A program made the position numbers and the translations under genes. Shown here in pieces: positions 50,326 to 59,686 of a stretch of DNA of 64,000 nt. Each line of letters starts with the position of its first letter. The stretch's first letter is position 1. This DNA is from Algoriphagus limi (GTDB lineage: Bacteria; Bacteroidota; Bacteroidia; Cytophagales; Cyclobacteriaceae): positions 1,806,296 to 1,870,295 of the forward strand of contig NZ_JANWGH010000001.1 in NCBI RefSeq assembly GCF_024919275.1, read 5' to 3'. Below the pieces are notes generated by a model. That model searched no databases. It saw nothing but the letters and a program-made list of their open reading frames with translations, and was not told where the DNA came from.

Positions 50326-51537
50326 ATGTCAGAATTGAAAACCTCCATTTTTAAGCGAATCTCCTTTTTCCTCCTGTTAGCAGCTTTATTTGCATGTGGA
50401 GAAAATTCAAAGATCGAAGAAGTATCCCAAACCGAAAATTCATTTGAACTGGTCCTGACAGATTCACTAGATTATCAATTACTCGGCGATCCGATTTTTG
50501 CAGATGTCAGTTCAGACGGGAGCCAAGTTTTAATTTACGATTATGCATCCAGTGAAATCATTTCACTAGATCAGGATGGAAATCTCCTCGGTAAATTCTC
50601 CAAAACGGAAGACACCCCCGATGCTTATGGATTTATGATGGAACTTCCGGGTTTTTTGGGGAATGATCGAGTAGTAGTTAGTGGTCTGCGTGGGATTTTT
50701 ATTTATGATTTAGAAGGAAACCTAATTAGCAAAATCGATCATCCAGAGGACTTGGGAGGCGCGATTTTTATGCCTATTACTGGAAAATCTATCGAGACCG
50801 TTTCTAATCAAGGAGAGGAGTTTTTGATTGCAAAATCAGTCAGATCCAGAAATACCTTTCCTGGAGAGCAGGCTTTTTATGATAGATATCGAGCCATAGA
50901 GTGGATTGATGTAAAAACAGGGGAATCCAAAGACATTATTCCCTTCGAGGAGGGTAGTATCTTCAAAAACGGAAAAGGATACATTGAAAGCGACTACACG
51001 CCAGCCTATGAATGGATTTCCGATAAGCTTTATACAAGTCTGGGTGGTGAACCCAAACTTCGGGTCTATTCGCTTACTGATGATGAACCATTGCTGGACA
51101 CTACTATCAATCTGAACATCCCTGATTTTAGAGAATTGCCGATTCGAGAAAGAAATGAATTTGCCGAAGGTAGCTTGACGGTGGACGGAAGTACACCTGC
51201 TATTCGAAATATTCATCAAGTAGGCAATTTCATTTTAGTTCATTATTATGCAGGAATGGATCCAGATAAAACCAAAGAAGCAGAAGAGCTTTGGATGTCT
51301 GGGAATGAGGAAGAGGCCGGTCAACTTTTTGAGCAGCTCGAAAAAGAGGTAAGAAAAGGCTTCGTGATTTTTGATCTAAAAACCCTAAAACAATTAGGAG
51401 ATATCACTTTGCCTTCAGGTGTGGAAACCAGCGGTTTTCTTGCAGCAGACGAATTTCTTTGGTTCCAAAAAGCCCCTTCTGAGGAAATAGAAGAAGATTT
51501 TGTTAGGATCTATAAATATAAATTAAACCAACCATGA
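50326..51537 (+). CDS. beta-propeller-like lipoprotein, first of a tandem pair
   Basis: A 403-residue lipoprotein (LLAALFAC, Cys at 24). The mature part has repeated beta blade-like segments with D-G turns (FADVSSDGSQVLIYDYASSEII, LDQDGNLLGKFSK, IFIYDLEGNLISKI, GFVIFDLKTLKQLGDITL). It looks like a six-bladed propeller of the kind common in Bacteroidota (6-bladed or DUF4221-like groups). The family assignment is uncertain and no function is known. The next gene starts 4 bp before its stop and encodes a diverged paralogue with the same layout, so the pair arose by tandem duplication and is co-translated. Confidence 0.75.
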   Translation: MSELKTSIFKRISFFLLLAALFACGENSKIEEVSQTENSFELVLTDSLDYQLLGDPIFADVSSDGSQVLIYDYASSEIISLDQDGNLLGKFSKTEDTPDAYGFMMELPGFLGNDRVVVSGLRGIFIYDLEGNLISKIDHPEDLGGAIFMPITGKSIETVSNQGEEFLIAKSVRSRNTFPGEQAFYDRYRAIEWIDVKTGESKDIIPFEEGSIFKNGKGYIESDYTPAYEWISDKLYTSLGGEPKLRVYSLTDDEPLLDTTINLNIPDFRELPIRERNEFAEGSLTVDGSTPAIRNIHQVGNFILVHYYAGMDPDKTKEAEELWMSGNEEEAGQLFEQLEKEVRKGFVIFDLKTLKQLGDITLPSGVETSGFLAADEFLWFQKAPSEEIEEDFVRIYKYKLNQP

Positions 51538-52700
51538 GAAACTCTTTATTCTTTTTTATGGCAGGAATAGTATTTTTTCTTGCCTGTAGTGAAAAAGCAT
51601 CTGAAGTCCCGAACAAACCCCTATCGGATCAAAACCTGAAATTCGAAATATACGATTCTCTGATGGTGGATTACCTTGGCAATCTTACGCTGATGGATAT
51701 CAGCCCAAATGGTGAAAATTACCTCCTTATTGACCAAAACACAGATACCATTTTCGTCACAGATTTCAAGGGAAAAATCATACACAAATACTATCGCAGT
51801 GGCGATGATCCAGAATCAATCCAAGGAAACCGTACAGGATTGGGTAAATTCCTAGACAATGAATCCATTCTTATTCCAGGCAGTCAAGGAATCGTCACCT
51901 ATGAATTATCGGGCAATCTCAAGAAGGTATATAAACCTGAGTTCACTGGAATGTCCAGTTTTGTAGTCCCTTTCAATCAAGTTCACTGGGTATCGAACCA
52001 AAAAGTCTATGTATACCTTCCGGGAAGACACAGTGATTTAGCTCAACAAGGTTTAGCATTTCAAAAGGAATCTACTCAGCTGGAGGTTTTAGATTTGAAT
52101 ACTGAAAAATTCGAACCAGCGATTCCTTTTCCAAAAGAGTCCAAGTACAGTAGTGAAACGCAGGAATTTGGGAGTCTAGACTTTTATCCAACTTTTAATG
52201 TTTCTGGAGATTCCTTATATATCTTATTCCGAAACGAACCCAAACTACTCACGTATCACTTATCAAATTTAGAGACGCCAGTAAGTGCTAAAAACATCCC
52301 ATACGTTGAATTTATAGAACGAAAAACTAGTGAAGAACCAGCTAGTGGAGGATTTAATATTCGTGATTTTTTCTTGGGGGTAAACCTCTCGCTTTTCCCC
52401 ACCGAAGACGGAAAATTTTTAATCCAATACCTAAGAGGGTTGACGGAAGAGGAGGCTGATGAAGTAATAAATGCTGAAGGCACTGACTTTAATAAAATGT
52501 TTGAAGAAGCTGAAAAATTAAATGATGGTGGATTTATTCTCTTTGATGGTACACAAGTGAGTCCTATTATCGAAAAACCTGAAATCTTAGGAACGCTCAG
52601 TAAGTATGTGTCCAATGATGAAATCTGGTTTTCCCTGAATTTTGAAGAAGCTGAAAATGACTATTCGGTTATTTACAAAACCCGTCTCGTCACTCAGTAA
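51534..52700 (+). CDS. beta-propeller-like lipoprotein, second of a tandem pair
   Basis: A 388-residue lipoprotein (GIVFFLAC, Cys at 18). It parallels the preceding protein along its length: LTLMDISPNGENYLLIDQNTDTI matches FADVSSDGSQVLIYDYASSEI, GSQGIVTYELSGNL matches GLRGIFIYDLEGNL, and the ends DYSVIYKTRL and DFVRIYKYKL correspond. Both carry an acidic helix insert (FNKMFEEAEKLNDGGFILFD here) before the last blade. Function is unknown. It overlaps its paralogue by 4 bp, and no clear terminator lies between it and the Asp-box gene 93 bp downstream. Confidence 0.75.
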   Translation: MRNSLFFFMAGIVFFLACSEKASEVPNKPLSDQNLKFEIYDSLMVDYLGNLTLMDISPNGENYLLIDQNTDTIFVTDFKGKIIHKYYRSGDDPESIQGNRTGLGKFLDNESILIPGSQGIVTYELSGNLKKVYKPEFTGMSSFVVPFNQVHWVSNQKVYVYLPGRHSDLAQQGLAFQKESTQLEVLDLNTEKFEPAIPFPKESKYSSETQEFGSLDFYPTFNVSGDSLYILFRNEPKLLTYHLSNLETPVSAKNIPYVEFIERKTSEEPASGGFNIRDFFLGVNLSLFPTEDGKFLIQYLRGLTEEEADEVINAEGTDFNKMFEEAEKLNDGGFILFDGTQVSPIIEKPEILGTLSKYVSNDEIWFSLNFEEAENDYSVIYKTRLVTQ

Positions 52701-52793
52701 ATACCATTTAAATATCGGGATTCCCTTTTGCGGGCAAAGCCAATCGGTTTTGCCCGCTATTGTTTATATTTCATCCTGATCAATCAAAATTCT

Positions 52794-55298
52794 ATGAAAA
52801 AATCATCGACCTTCCTTATATGGGCTGCAGCAGGACTAATTAGCTTGGGTACTGTTCAAGCCCAAGACGTCAAGCCCACCACCGAAAAAGAATTGGTGGC
52901 TGCTGTTGAAAAACACCGGGAAATGCTGGCCAATACTCCCCTAAAAAGCTTCAAAGCCAGAAACATTGGACCAACCAATATGTCAGGGCGAATTGTGGAT
53001 ATTGAAGTAGCTCAAAACCCAAATACCTTCTACATCGCCGCCGCTTCTGGTGGGGTCTGGAAAACAGAAGATAACGGGCAATCCTTTACTCCTATTTTTG
53101 ATCATCAAGGTGCACTAGGGATTGGTGACATGGCTCTCTCCCCTTCAGACAATAATATCCTTTGGGTGGGAACAGGAGAAAACAATTCCAGCCGATCCAC
53201 CTATGCAGGCTCAGGTGTTTATAAATCCACCGATGCCGGAAAAACCTGGCAGTTTATGGGGTTACCTCACTCTCAGCACATCGGCCAAATCCAAATTCAC
53301 CCTACCAACCCAGATATTGTTTGGGTAGGGTCCATGGGAAGCCTTTACTCTCAAAACAAAGAACGAGGCTTATACATGACCACTGATGGTGGGAAGTCTT
53401 GGAAAAAAGTCCTTTACATTGACGACAACACTGGAATAATCGACATAAAAGTTCATCCAGAAAACCCAGACATTCTTCTTGCCGCTTCTTGGGAGCGCTA
53501 CAGACAAGCTCATGATTTCATAGGAAATGGTGAGGGTTCGGCTATTTGGCGATCTGAGGATGGAGGAAAAACCTGGAAAAAAGCAGTAGTAGGTTTCCCT
53601 CAAAATGAATTTGTGGGACGAATAGGATTTGACTTTGCTCAAAGCAATCCAAACATTGTCTATGCTCTTCACGATAATCAAGGCCTTTCTGACAGAGAAC
53701 CACAGCAACCTCGAAGAAGAGGACAGCAGGAGGAAAACCCGCTGAAATTCGAAGATTTCAAGGAAATGTCTGTAGAGGAAGCATTAGGTTTGGAGGAGGA
53801 TCGTCTGAATTCTTTTCTGCGAAGAAATCAATTTGCCTCCAAATACACTGCAGCCGAAATCAAGCGGCAGCTTAAAACAGGAAAAATCACTACCGCTCAA
53901 ATCGCCGATTACAACAAAGAAGCAAACGATGCAAACGCGGCTCTAACCAATATGTCCATCATCGGAGCAGAAGTATTCCGATCTGAAGACGCTGGAATAT
54001 CTTGGAAAAAAGTATCTGAGTCTGATTTAAGCCGATTGTACAATACCTATGGGTATTATTTCGGTGAAGTGCGCGTCAATACTGAAAATGAAGATGAAAT
54101 CTTTGTTTTGGGTGTTCCATTGCTCGTATCAAGAGATGGAGGAAAGAATTTCTCCCGAACCGACTCGGTTGGAAGACCTCACTCGGATCATCAATCCATG
54201 TGGATCAATCCAAAAGATGGCAAACACATTTTGCTGGGAAATGATGGAGGTCTTTACCGAAGCTATGGTGGTGGTGCTATTTGGGATCATTTGAATACCC
54301 AAATGCCGATTTCCCAATTTTATTCCATCATGACCGATAATGCATCTCCGTACAATGTATATGGAGGAATGCAAGATAATGGGGTTTGGTTTGGAAGCTC
54401 TAAAAATGATCCAGCTGACCGATGGGAATCGCTTATGGGAGGCGACGGTATGGTCGTGGCAGTAGATACTCGGGACAATAATATTGTCTATACCGGATTC
54501 CAGTTTGGAAACTATTTCCGAATCGACAAAGCTTCAGGAGACAGACGAAGAATCACCCCTGGACATGATATCGGTAATGACCCTAACCGCTGGAATTGGA
54601 GAACACCAGCACGTCTTAGCCATCATAATCAGGACATCATTTACATGGGTTCTCAATACGTTTATCAAAGCTTGGATCAAGGAAGCACTTGGATGACGAT
54701 TTCTCCCGACTTGACAAAAAATGAAAAAAGCGGAAATGTCCCTTTTGCTACTTTGACTGTGATCGAAGAATCTCCCTTTGAGTTCGGAACTTTGTATGCC
54801 GGAACAGACGATGGAAATGTCTGGATTACCCGTAATAATGGAGGTAATTGGGAGTCTTTGAATGCAGGTCTTCCAGAAGATCGATGGGTTAGTTCCATTG
54901 CTCCATCCAAGCATCAGGAAGGCGTAGTTTATATCACGCTTAACGGCTATAGATACGATGAATTCAAAACCTATGTCTTCAAAAGTACCAACTATGGAAA
55001 GACTTGGACTTCTATCAAAGGAAATCTTCCAGAAGAGTCCACCAATATCATCGTAGAAGACCACACTAACCCAAGCATTCTGTATTTAGGAACAGACCAT
55101 GGATTGTATGTTAGTATGGATGGTGGAAACAATTGGAACCTATTCCAGGGAGAAATTCCGAATGTAGCCATCTATGATATGGTGATTCAGGAACGTGAAA
55201 ATGATCTCGTGATCGGAACACACGGACGAAGCGTTTACATTGTGGAATTGGAACAGATCCATGAACTCGCTACTCCGACCCAAAAAGTAATGGATTAA
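52794..55298 (+). CDS. Asp-box (BNR/sortilin-like) beta-propeller protein
   Basis: An exported 834-residue protein with a signal peptide (FLIWAAAGLISLGTVQAQ). At least ten Asp-box motifs are visible (for example KTEDNGQSF, KSTDAGKTW, MTTDGGKSW, RSEDGGKTW, RSEDAGISW, VSRDGGKNF, QSLDQGSTW, ITRNNGGNW, KSTNYGKTW, VSMDGGNNW). These mark sortilin/VPS10- or xyloglucanase-type propellers, probably two ten- or seven-bladed rings. Such proteins are often annotated as glycosyl hydrolases, but no catalytic residues can be assigned. An insertion rich in charged residues (about 325-390) separates two halves. The frame extends 22 codons upstream of 52794; the ATG there gives the signal peptide. Confidence 0.85.
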   Translation: MKKSSTFLIWAAAGLISLGTVQAQDVKPTTEKELVAAVEKHREMLANTPLKSFKARNIGPTNMSGRIVDIEVAQNPNTFYIAAASGGVWKTEDNGQSFTPIFDHQGALGIGDMALSPSDNNILWVGTGENNSSRSTYAGSGVYKSTDAGKTWQFMGLPHSQHIGQIQIHPTNPDIVWVGSMGSLYSQNKERGLYMTTDGGKSWKKVLYIDDNTGIIDIKVHPENPDILLAASWERYRQAHDFIGNGEGSAIWRSEDGGKTWKKAVVGFPQNEFVGRIGFDFAQSNPNIVYALHDNQGLSDREPQQPRRRGQQEENPLKFEDFKEMSVEEALGLEEDRLNSFLRRNQFASKYTAAEIKRQLKTGKITTAQIADYNKEANDANAALTNMSIIGAEVFRSEDAGISWKKVSESDLSRLYNTYGYYFGEVRVNTENEDEIFVLGVPLLVSRDGGKNFSRTDSVGRPHSDHQSMWINPKDGKHILLGNDGGLYRSYGGGAIWDHLNTQMPISQFYSIMTDNASPYNVYGGMQDNGVWFGSSKNDPADRWESLMGGDGMVVAVDTRDNNIVYTGFQFGNYFRIDKASGDRRRITPGHDIGNDPNRWNWRTPARLSHHNQDIIYMGSQYVYQSLDQGSTWMTISPDLTKNEKSGNVPFATLTVIEESPFEFGTLYAGTDDGNVWITRNNGGNWESLNAGLPEDRWVSSIAPSKHQEGVVYITLNGYRYDEFKTYVFKSTNYGKTWTSIKGNLPEESTNIIVEDHTNPSILYLGTDHGLYVSMDGGNNWNLFQGEIPNVAIYDMVIQERENDLVIGTHGRSVYIVELEQIHELATPTQKVMD

Positions 55299-55305
55299 GA
55301 ATCAG

Positions 55306-55335
55306 AAAGGCTGACCAAATGGTCAGCCTTTTTTA
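55306..55335. terminator. bidirectional terminator after the Asp-box gene
   Basis: An 11-bp perfect stem (AAAGGCTGACC / GGTCAGCCTTT) with a 4-base loop AAAT and a T-run. It ends 2 bp before the stop of the opposing outer membrane protein gene and can serve both. Confidence 0.9.
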
Positions 55336-55336
55336 T

Positions 55337-55930
55337 TTAAAATACTTTAAACCCAACAGACAAAATCCATTGATTAAGCCTGTTATCTGTAGTAAAGGTC
55401 GAGATATTATCCGTTAAATTACTCAAGCCTCCTTCGTACTTGGCATCGATATAAAGATTGCCGATATCGAATCCGATTCCTGCCTGATATCCCAAAGTTG
55501 CCTTTTTGAAATCTGCATCAATCACGGTTCCAACCGAATTTTCCAGATTTGAATCAATATTAATTGAGGCTATTGGCCCAGCTTGAATTCGAAGGAATTT
55601 TAGAAATTTCACTCCTACCATTACAGGTAAATCAATTCGATTGAAATCTGCCTGATATTCTTCTGTACCATTATTCCCCTGCAAACCCACGCTAAATTGA
55701 CCTGAAGTTTGAGTAAAAAGCAATTCAGGTTGAACAAAGAAGCCGGCACCACCGACCCTTGCGAATACCCCAAGGTGATAGCCTGTTTGCGCATCTTGAG
55801 GAACAAATTCAGTAGACTTGAAATCTAATTTGGAACTACTTAATCCAGCTTTAATTCCAACTCCAAAATTCTGAGAATAGCCTGCTATTGCTATCCCGAA
55901 TACAACTAAAAACAAGGTTAATTTTTTCAT
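55337..55930 (-). CDS. small outer membrane beta-barrel protein (PorT-like)
   Basis: A 197-residue exported protein: signal peptide MKKLTLFLVVFGIAIAGYSQ, then alternating amphipathic strands typical of an eight-stranded barrel (FGVGIKAGLSSSKLDFKS, YHLGVFARVGGAGFFVQPEL, LPVMVGVKFLKFLRIQAGPI, YQAGIGFDIGNLYIDAKYE) and a C-terminal aromatic strand WILSVGFKVF. This fits the OMP_b-brl_2/PorT-like family abundant in Bacteroidota; specific function unknown. An ATG two codons upstream (55936) is an equal start candidate. Single gene unit. Confidence 0.88.
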   Translation of the reverse strand: MKKLTLFLVVFGIAIAGYSQNFGVGIKAGLSSSKLDFKSTEFVPQDAQTGYHLGVFARVGGAGFFVQPELLFTQTSGQFSVGLQGNNGTEEYQADFNRIDLPVMVGVKFLKFLRIQAGPIASINIDSNLENSVGTVIDADFKKATLGYQAGIGFDIGNLYIDAKYEGGLSNLTDNISTFTTDNRLNQWILSVGFKVF

Positions 55931-56006
55931 AGGCATTTTGTTTTTTGAGTATTCTAAACGTCAAAACATCGAAATATGTACAAGAAGAAGTGGAAAAAAC
56001 TACCGA

Positions 56007-56378
56007 TCAGTTGACTTGAAACTTGGCTTTTTCCTGCGCCAATAATCTCAAATCCGAAAAATCAGATGGTTTTGGAACTAGGGAATCAAATGGGATTTTG
56101 GTTATTTCTCGGTAATAATTCACATCTCCTGAAGTAAATCCAATTACTGGGATACTTTTGGTTTTTCCATTAGATTTTAACTTGGCTAAAAGCTCCACTC
56201 CATCCATTACAGGCATACTGATATCGGTCAATATCACATGAAAGTCTGTACTGGATTTTAAAACCTGCAAAGCTTCTTGCCCATTTTTTGCAGTCACGAC
56301 CGTATCTTCGGAGGTTTCAAAAATTCGCTTGAGAATCAAAAGATGAAGTACATCATCATCAACCAAAAGTACCCGCAT
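56007..56378 (-). CDS. single-domain CheY-like response regulator
   Basis: A 123-residue receiver without output domain. It has the acidic cluster LLVDDDVLH (7-9), phosphoacceptor D52 in ILTDISMPVMDG, Ser/Thr in IGFTSGD and Lys in LVPKPSDF. It is a stand-alone signalling protein, perhaps a partner of a hybrid kinase elsewhere. No kinase gene is near. It lies after the sodium symporter terminator on the same strand. Confidence 0.92.
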   Translation of the reverse strand: MRVLLVDDDVLHLLILKRIFETSEDTVVTAKNGQEALQVLKSSTDFHVILTDISMPVMDGVELLAKLKSNGKTKSIPVIGFTSGDVNYYREITKIPFDSLVPKPSDFSDLRLLAQEKAKFQVN

Positions 56379-56450
56379 AGTTTCAAAATTAGGTTCTTGT
56401 TTTTCAACTGAAATAATCGTTCCAAAAAATTAAAAAGCAACAAAAACCCA

Positions 56451-56482
56451 TAAAAAAAGGCTGTCTTTTTAGAAAGACAGCC
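56451..56482 (-). terminator. intrinsic terminator of the sodium symporter gene
   Basis: A 10-bp stem (GGCTGTCTTT / AAAGACAGCC) with loop TTAG; on the minus strand it is followed by seven T residues. It lies 26 bp after the symporter stop. Confidence 0.9.
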
Positions 56483-56507
56483 CTTAAATCGAGTATGTGG
56501 TCGAATT

Positions 56508-57893
56508 TTATGCAGCTTGAGGAGCTCCAAACAATCCTACCATATTCAATATCAACAAGATGATGACGATTGGACAAACCCACTTGATAAAGAAGATCCA
56601 GCCTTTTCTATAAACGCCCTGAAACTTAGGAGCACCCATTGCTAATTCATCAGCAAAGTCACCAATTTTCTGAGCCCATCCTGTGTAAAGAGAAAGCATC
56701 AAACAGATCACAATCACCGCGAATGTTCCGAAGATAAAGTCCATTGCCCCGAAGAAACCTTCGATTGGATTGCTCAAGAAATTAAATCGAATCTCTGCAA
56801 AGAAGTTACCTGGAATAGAAGACAAAGCAGATGGAATAGACATCAACATGGCAGCGATACCCACTACCCAAGTGGCTTTGGTTCTGTTCCTCTTCCTATC
56901 GTCAATTAGATACGAAACCGGTACTTCCAACATGGAAATAGTAGAAGTCAAAGCCGCTACCATCAATAGTAGGAAGAACAATGCTCCAATTACACTTCCA
57001 CCAGGCATTGCATCAAATACGCGAGGCAACACATCAAAAACCAATGCAGGACCTGCTGCAGGGTCTTTTCCTGGCAACAAGGCAAACAAGGCTGGGAATA
57101 CCATCAAACCACCTAAAAGAGCAACCATGGTATCCATACCCGCAATCCATCCTGAGGACTGAATAATGTTAGATTCTTTAGGCAAATACGAACCGAAAGT
57201 AATCATCAAACCCCATCCTACAGACATGGAGAAGAAAGCCTGACCCAGTGCCTGAAGAATTACCGTTCCATTAATTTTTGAGAAATCAGGATTCAAATAA
57301 TACTGAATACCAGCTTCTGCACCCTCCAAAGTCACGGATCTTCCAGCAATGAAAATGATGATGATAAACAGAATTGGCATCAAGAATTTTGCTGCCTTCT
57401 CAATTCCTCCGGAAACACCTCCCAATACAATCAGGATGGTGATTAAAATGAAGAAAAAGGTAAGAGGAATTACATACAATGGGGTTTGTACAAAATCCTC
57501 GAAATTCACTGGAATATTGATGATTTCTGTAACAATGTAACCCACTGTCCATCCGGCAATTACCGAGTAGTAGCTAAAAACAAAAAAACAGACCATCACA
57601 CAAAGGACGCCTGCTAATTGCCAGAATTTATTACCCCCTGTATCTCGGATCGCTCCAATTGGGTTTTTACCGGATTTTCTACCCAATGCGATTTCATTGA
57701 AAAGCAAAGGCAAACCAATGAAAAGAACACAAATCAGGTAAACAAAAACGAAGGCTCCTCCTCCATTTTCACCTGTGAGGTAAGGGAATCTCCAAATATT
57801 TCCTAAGCCTACTGCTGAACCAGCGGCTGCCATGATGAACCCTAGACTAGAGCCAAATTGTCCCCTAGAATCAGGACTTGCACTTACTGCCAT
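56508..57893 (-). CDS. sodium-dependent transporter, NSS (SNF) family
   Basis: A 461-residue membrane protein with about twelve helices and the LeuT-type beginning FIMAAAGSAVGLGNIWRFPYL followed by GENGGGAFVFVYL, which bear the sodium and substrate sites in helix 1. Other conserved parts are the unwound helix 6 region (GQAFFSMSVGWGLMITFGSYL) and the helix 8 segment MVAALTSTISMLEVPVSYL. It imports an amino acid or similar small molecule together with Na+. The substrate is not clear. The helix count and length are normal for bacterial members. Confidence 0.95.
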   Translation of the reverse strand: MAVSASPDSRGQFGSSLGFIMAAAGSAVGLGNIWRFPYLTGENGGGAFVFVYLICVLFIGLPLLFNEIALGRKSGKNPIGAIRDTGGNKFWQLAGVLCVMVCFFVFSYYSVIAGWTVGYIVTEIINIPVNFEDFVQTPLYVIPLTFFFILITILIVLGGVSGGIEKAAKFLMPILFIIIIFIAGRSVTLEGAEAGIQYYLNPDFSKINGTVILQALGQAFFSMSVGWGLMITFGSYLPKESNIIQSSGWIAGMDTMVALLGGLMVFPALFALLPGKDPAAGPALVFDVLPRVFDAMPGGSVIGALFFLLLMVAALTSTISMLEVPVSYLIDDRKRNRTKATWVVGIAAMLMSIPSALSSIPGNFFAEIRFNFLSNPIEGFFGAMDFIFGTFAVIVICLMLSLYTGWAQKIGDFADELAMGAPKFQGVYRKGWIFFIKWVCPIVIILLILNMVGLFGAPQAA

Positions 57894-57933
57894 AGATAAT
57901 GCGAATGTTAAATTTTTGGGAAATAACTGCTTT

Positions 57934-58854
57934 TTAAGAGCTGGCTAAGATAATTTGTTTTGCCAAAATACCAATTGCCGCTCGGAAAGTTTTCGGCTCA
58001 AAACCCAACTCCTTTCGGGCTTTTTCAATGATAAACCCTGTTCGAAGAGGTCTTTTGGCCGGCTGAACAAATCGGGTAGAGTCTGATTCTTGAATAAGAC
58101 TTTTATCCAATCCAAAGAAATCGGCTGTCTGCATTGCCATTTGAAAAGGAGTCAAAAAATCGGGCCCAGAAATATTGAAAACACCTTCCGCTCCCTTCTC
58201 AGCGATCAAAATACACCCCTCGGCTAAGTCCTCAGCTAAGGTTGGGGTTCGATATTGGTCATTAACCACTTGGATAGTTTTTCCATTCTCCAAACTCTCC
58301 TTTACCCAAAGAACAATGTTTGTCCGGCTCAAGCCAGGAGAAATCCCAAATACCAAAACGGTGCGGGCAATTGCCCATTTTAAGCCTGATTGCTTTACTA
58401 ATTCTTCGGCTTCCAATTTGGTTTGCCCATAATAATTAACAGGCGCTGGGGACTCCTCTTCAGTTAAAGGGCCTTTTTCTCCTGAAAAAATGAAATCGGT
58501 AGAAACGAATATAAAATGAGGTTTGAAGCTTTGGGAAGCTTCCAAAAGGTACTTTGTAGCCAGAACATTTGCACGATAGCATTCCTCTTGATTTTGCTCA
58601 CAGACATCCACATGGGTCATCGCTGCTCCATGGATAATGATATCCGGCTTGTATTTCTCAAGGGTCTGCTTTACCGCTTCTTCATCCTCAATATCCAATG
58701 AAACATACTCAAAGCCACCCTCTTTTAATCGACAAGGTCCACGTCCACTTCCGATGATTTCAAAATTATCTTTCTCAAGAAGCCGATGAATGAGTTTTTG
58801 GCCAAGCAGTCCATTGACTCCAGTTATGAAGATGCGTTGTCTATTTTTCATCAT
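57934..58854 (-). CDS. SDR-family sugar nucleotide reductase (RmlD-like)
   Basis: A 306-residue extended short-chain dehydrogenase. Rossmann motif FITGVNGLLGQKLIHRLL near the start; HGAAMTHVDVCEQN; FVSTDFIFSGEKGPLTEEESPAPVNYYGQTKLEAEEL, which holds the Ser/Tyr-x3-Lys (YYGQTK) site; and ARTVLVFG. It resembles dTDP-4-dehydrorhamnose reductase (RmlD) but has no other rhamnose genes around, so the substrate is uncertain. The start ATG (58854 or 58851) overlaps the cyclophilin gene stop by 11-14 bp. It is the last gene of the operon. Confidence 0.85.
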   Translation of the reverse strand: MMKNRQRIFITGVNGLLGQKLIHRLLEKDNFEIIGSGRGPCRLKEGGFEYVSLDIEDEEAVKQTLEKYKPDIIIHGAAMTHVDVCEQNQEECYRANVLATKYLLEASQSFKPHFIFVSTDFIFSGEKGPLTEEESPAPVNYYGQTKLEAEELVKQSGLKWAIARTVLVFGISPGLSRTNIVLWVKESLENGKTIQVVNDQYRTPTLAEDLAEGCILIAEKGAEGVFNISGPDFLTPFQMAMQTADFFGLDKSLIQESDSTRFVQPAKRPLRTGFIIEKARKELGFEPKTFRAAIGILAKQIILASS

Positions 58855-59686
58855 CCAATCGGTATCCAAATTCACGTTCGATTTGAGCTGGACTCATTTT
58901 TTCTACTCGAACTGTCATATAAATTGGTTCAATAGGCTTGTCTCTTGCTGCACGAGGCTCTTGGGCAATTTTTTCTGCGACTTCCAACCCTTGAATCACC
59001 TCGCCAAAAACTGTATACTCTCCATCCAAATGCGGAGTGCCTCCAACGGTGGTGTAGGCTTCCAATTGTTCTGCGGTCATATCCTTGGTCAGTTTAAGAT
59101 TGAGTGATTGCTCGATTTCATCACGTTTGGATAGAATCAATCTAGTCAAGGAATCAAATTCCTGTCGTTCATACAGGCTGCTGTAAGCCTGCCGAAGGGA
59201 ATCTTGACTTTGCAATTGAACATATTGCATGAACTCGGCCTGAAGCTTTTCCATATCTGTTGTCAGTGCCAACTCATCATAAACTTCACCCAAAACAATA
59301 TAAAACTGGGAGCCACTTGACCTTCTCTCTGGATTGATAGAGTTACCCTGTCTTGCTGCTGCGATCATTCCTTTTTTATGGAAATGATTTGGGCGAATTT
59401 CGGCAGGAAGGGTAGGCCATTCCTCAGCAGGTATATTTTCTTTGGTGAATACATCGCCACCCTGTACCATGAAGTTGGGGATAACGCGATGAAATTCCGT
59501 AGAATCAAACCGACCTGCTTCAGCTAATTCTATAAAATTGGACTTGTGTACAGGTGTGTCATCAAAAAGTACCGCTACGATTTCCCCATAGCGAGTGTCA
59601 ATCCGAACGACTTGTTCTTTTTGCCCTGCGCAACCCAAAAAGCCCACCAAAATCAAGGCCCAAAGCAAATTCAGTTTTCCTCTCAT
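58841..59686 (-). CDS. cyclophilin-type peptidyl-prolyl isomerase lipoprotein with inserted domain
   Basis: A 281-residue lipoprotein (LVGFLGC, Cys at 19). The cyclophilin domain begins at VVRIDTRYGEIVAVLFDDTPVHKSNF and includes FHRVIPNFMVQGGD and SSGSQFYIVLG. It then breaks off at about residue 136 and resumes at 212 with GGTPHLDGEYTVFGEVIQG. The 75-residue insert (about 137-211) is highly charged and helical (LQAEFMQYVQLQSQDSLRQA, LILSKRDEIEQSLNLKL). It should assist folding of envelope proteins. It overlaps hemC by 4 bp and the SDR gene downstream. Confidence 0.9.
   Translation of the reverse strand: MRGKLNLLWALILVGFLGCAGQKEQVVRIDTRYGEIVAVLFDDTPVHKSNFIELAEAGRFDSTEFHRVIPNFMVQGGDVFTKENIPAEEWPTLPAEIRPNHFHKKGMIAAARQGNSINPERRSSGSQFYIVLGEVYDELALTTDMEKLQAEFMQYVQLQSQDSLRQAYSSLYERQEFDSLTRLILSKRDEIEQSLNLKLTKDMTAEQLEAYTTVGGTPHLDGEYTVFGEVIQGLEVAEKIAQEPRAARDKPIEPIYMTVRVEKMSPAQIEREFGYRLDDEK

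Noticed and set aside
54534-55064. 176-codon minus-strand frame
   Set aside because: Fully antisense to the Asp-box protein gene, no recognisable motif, no start context; a shadow of the real gene.
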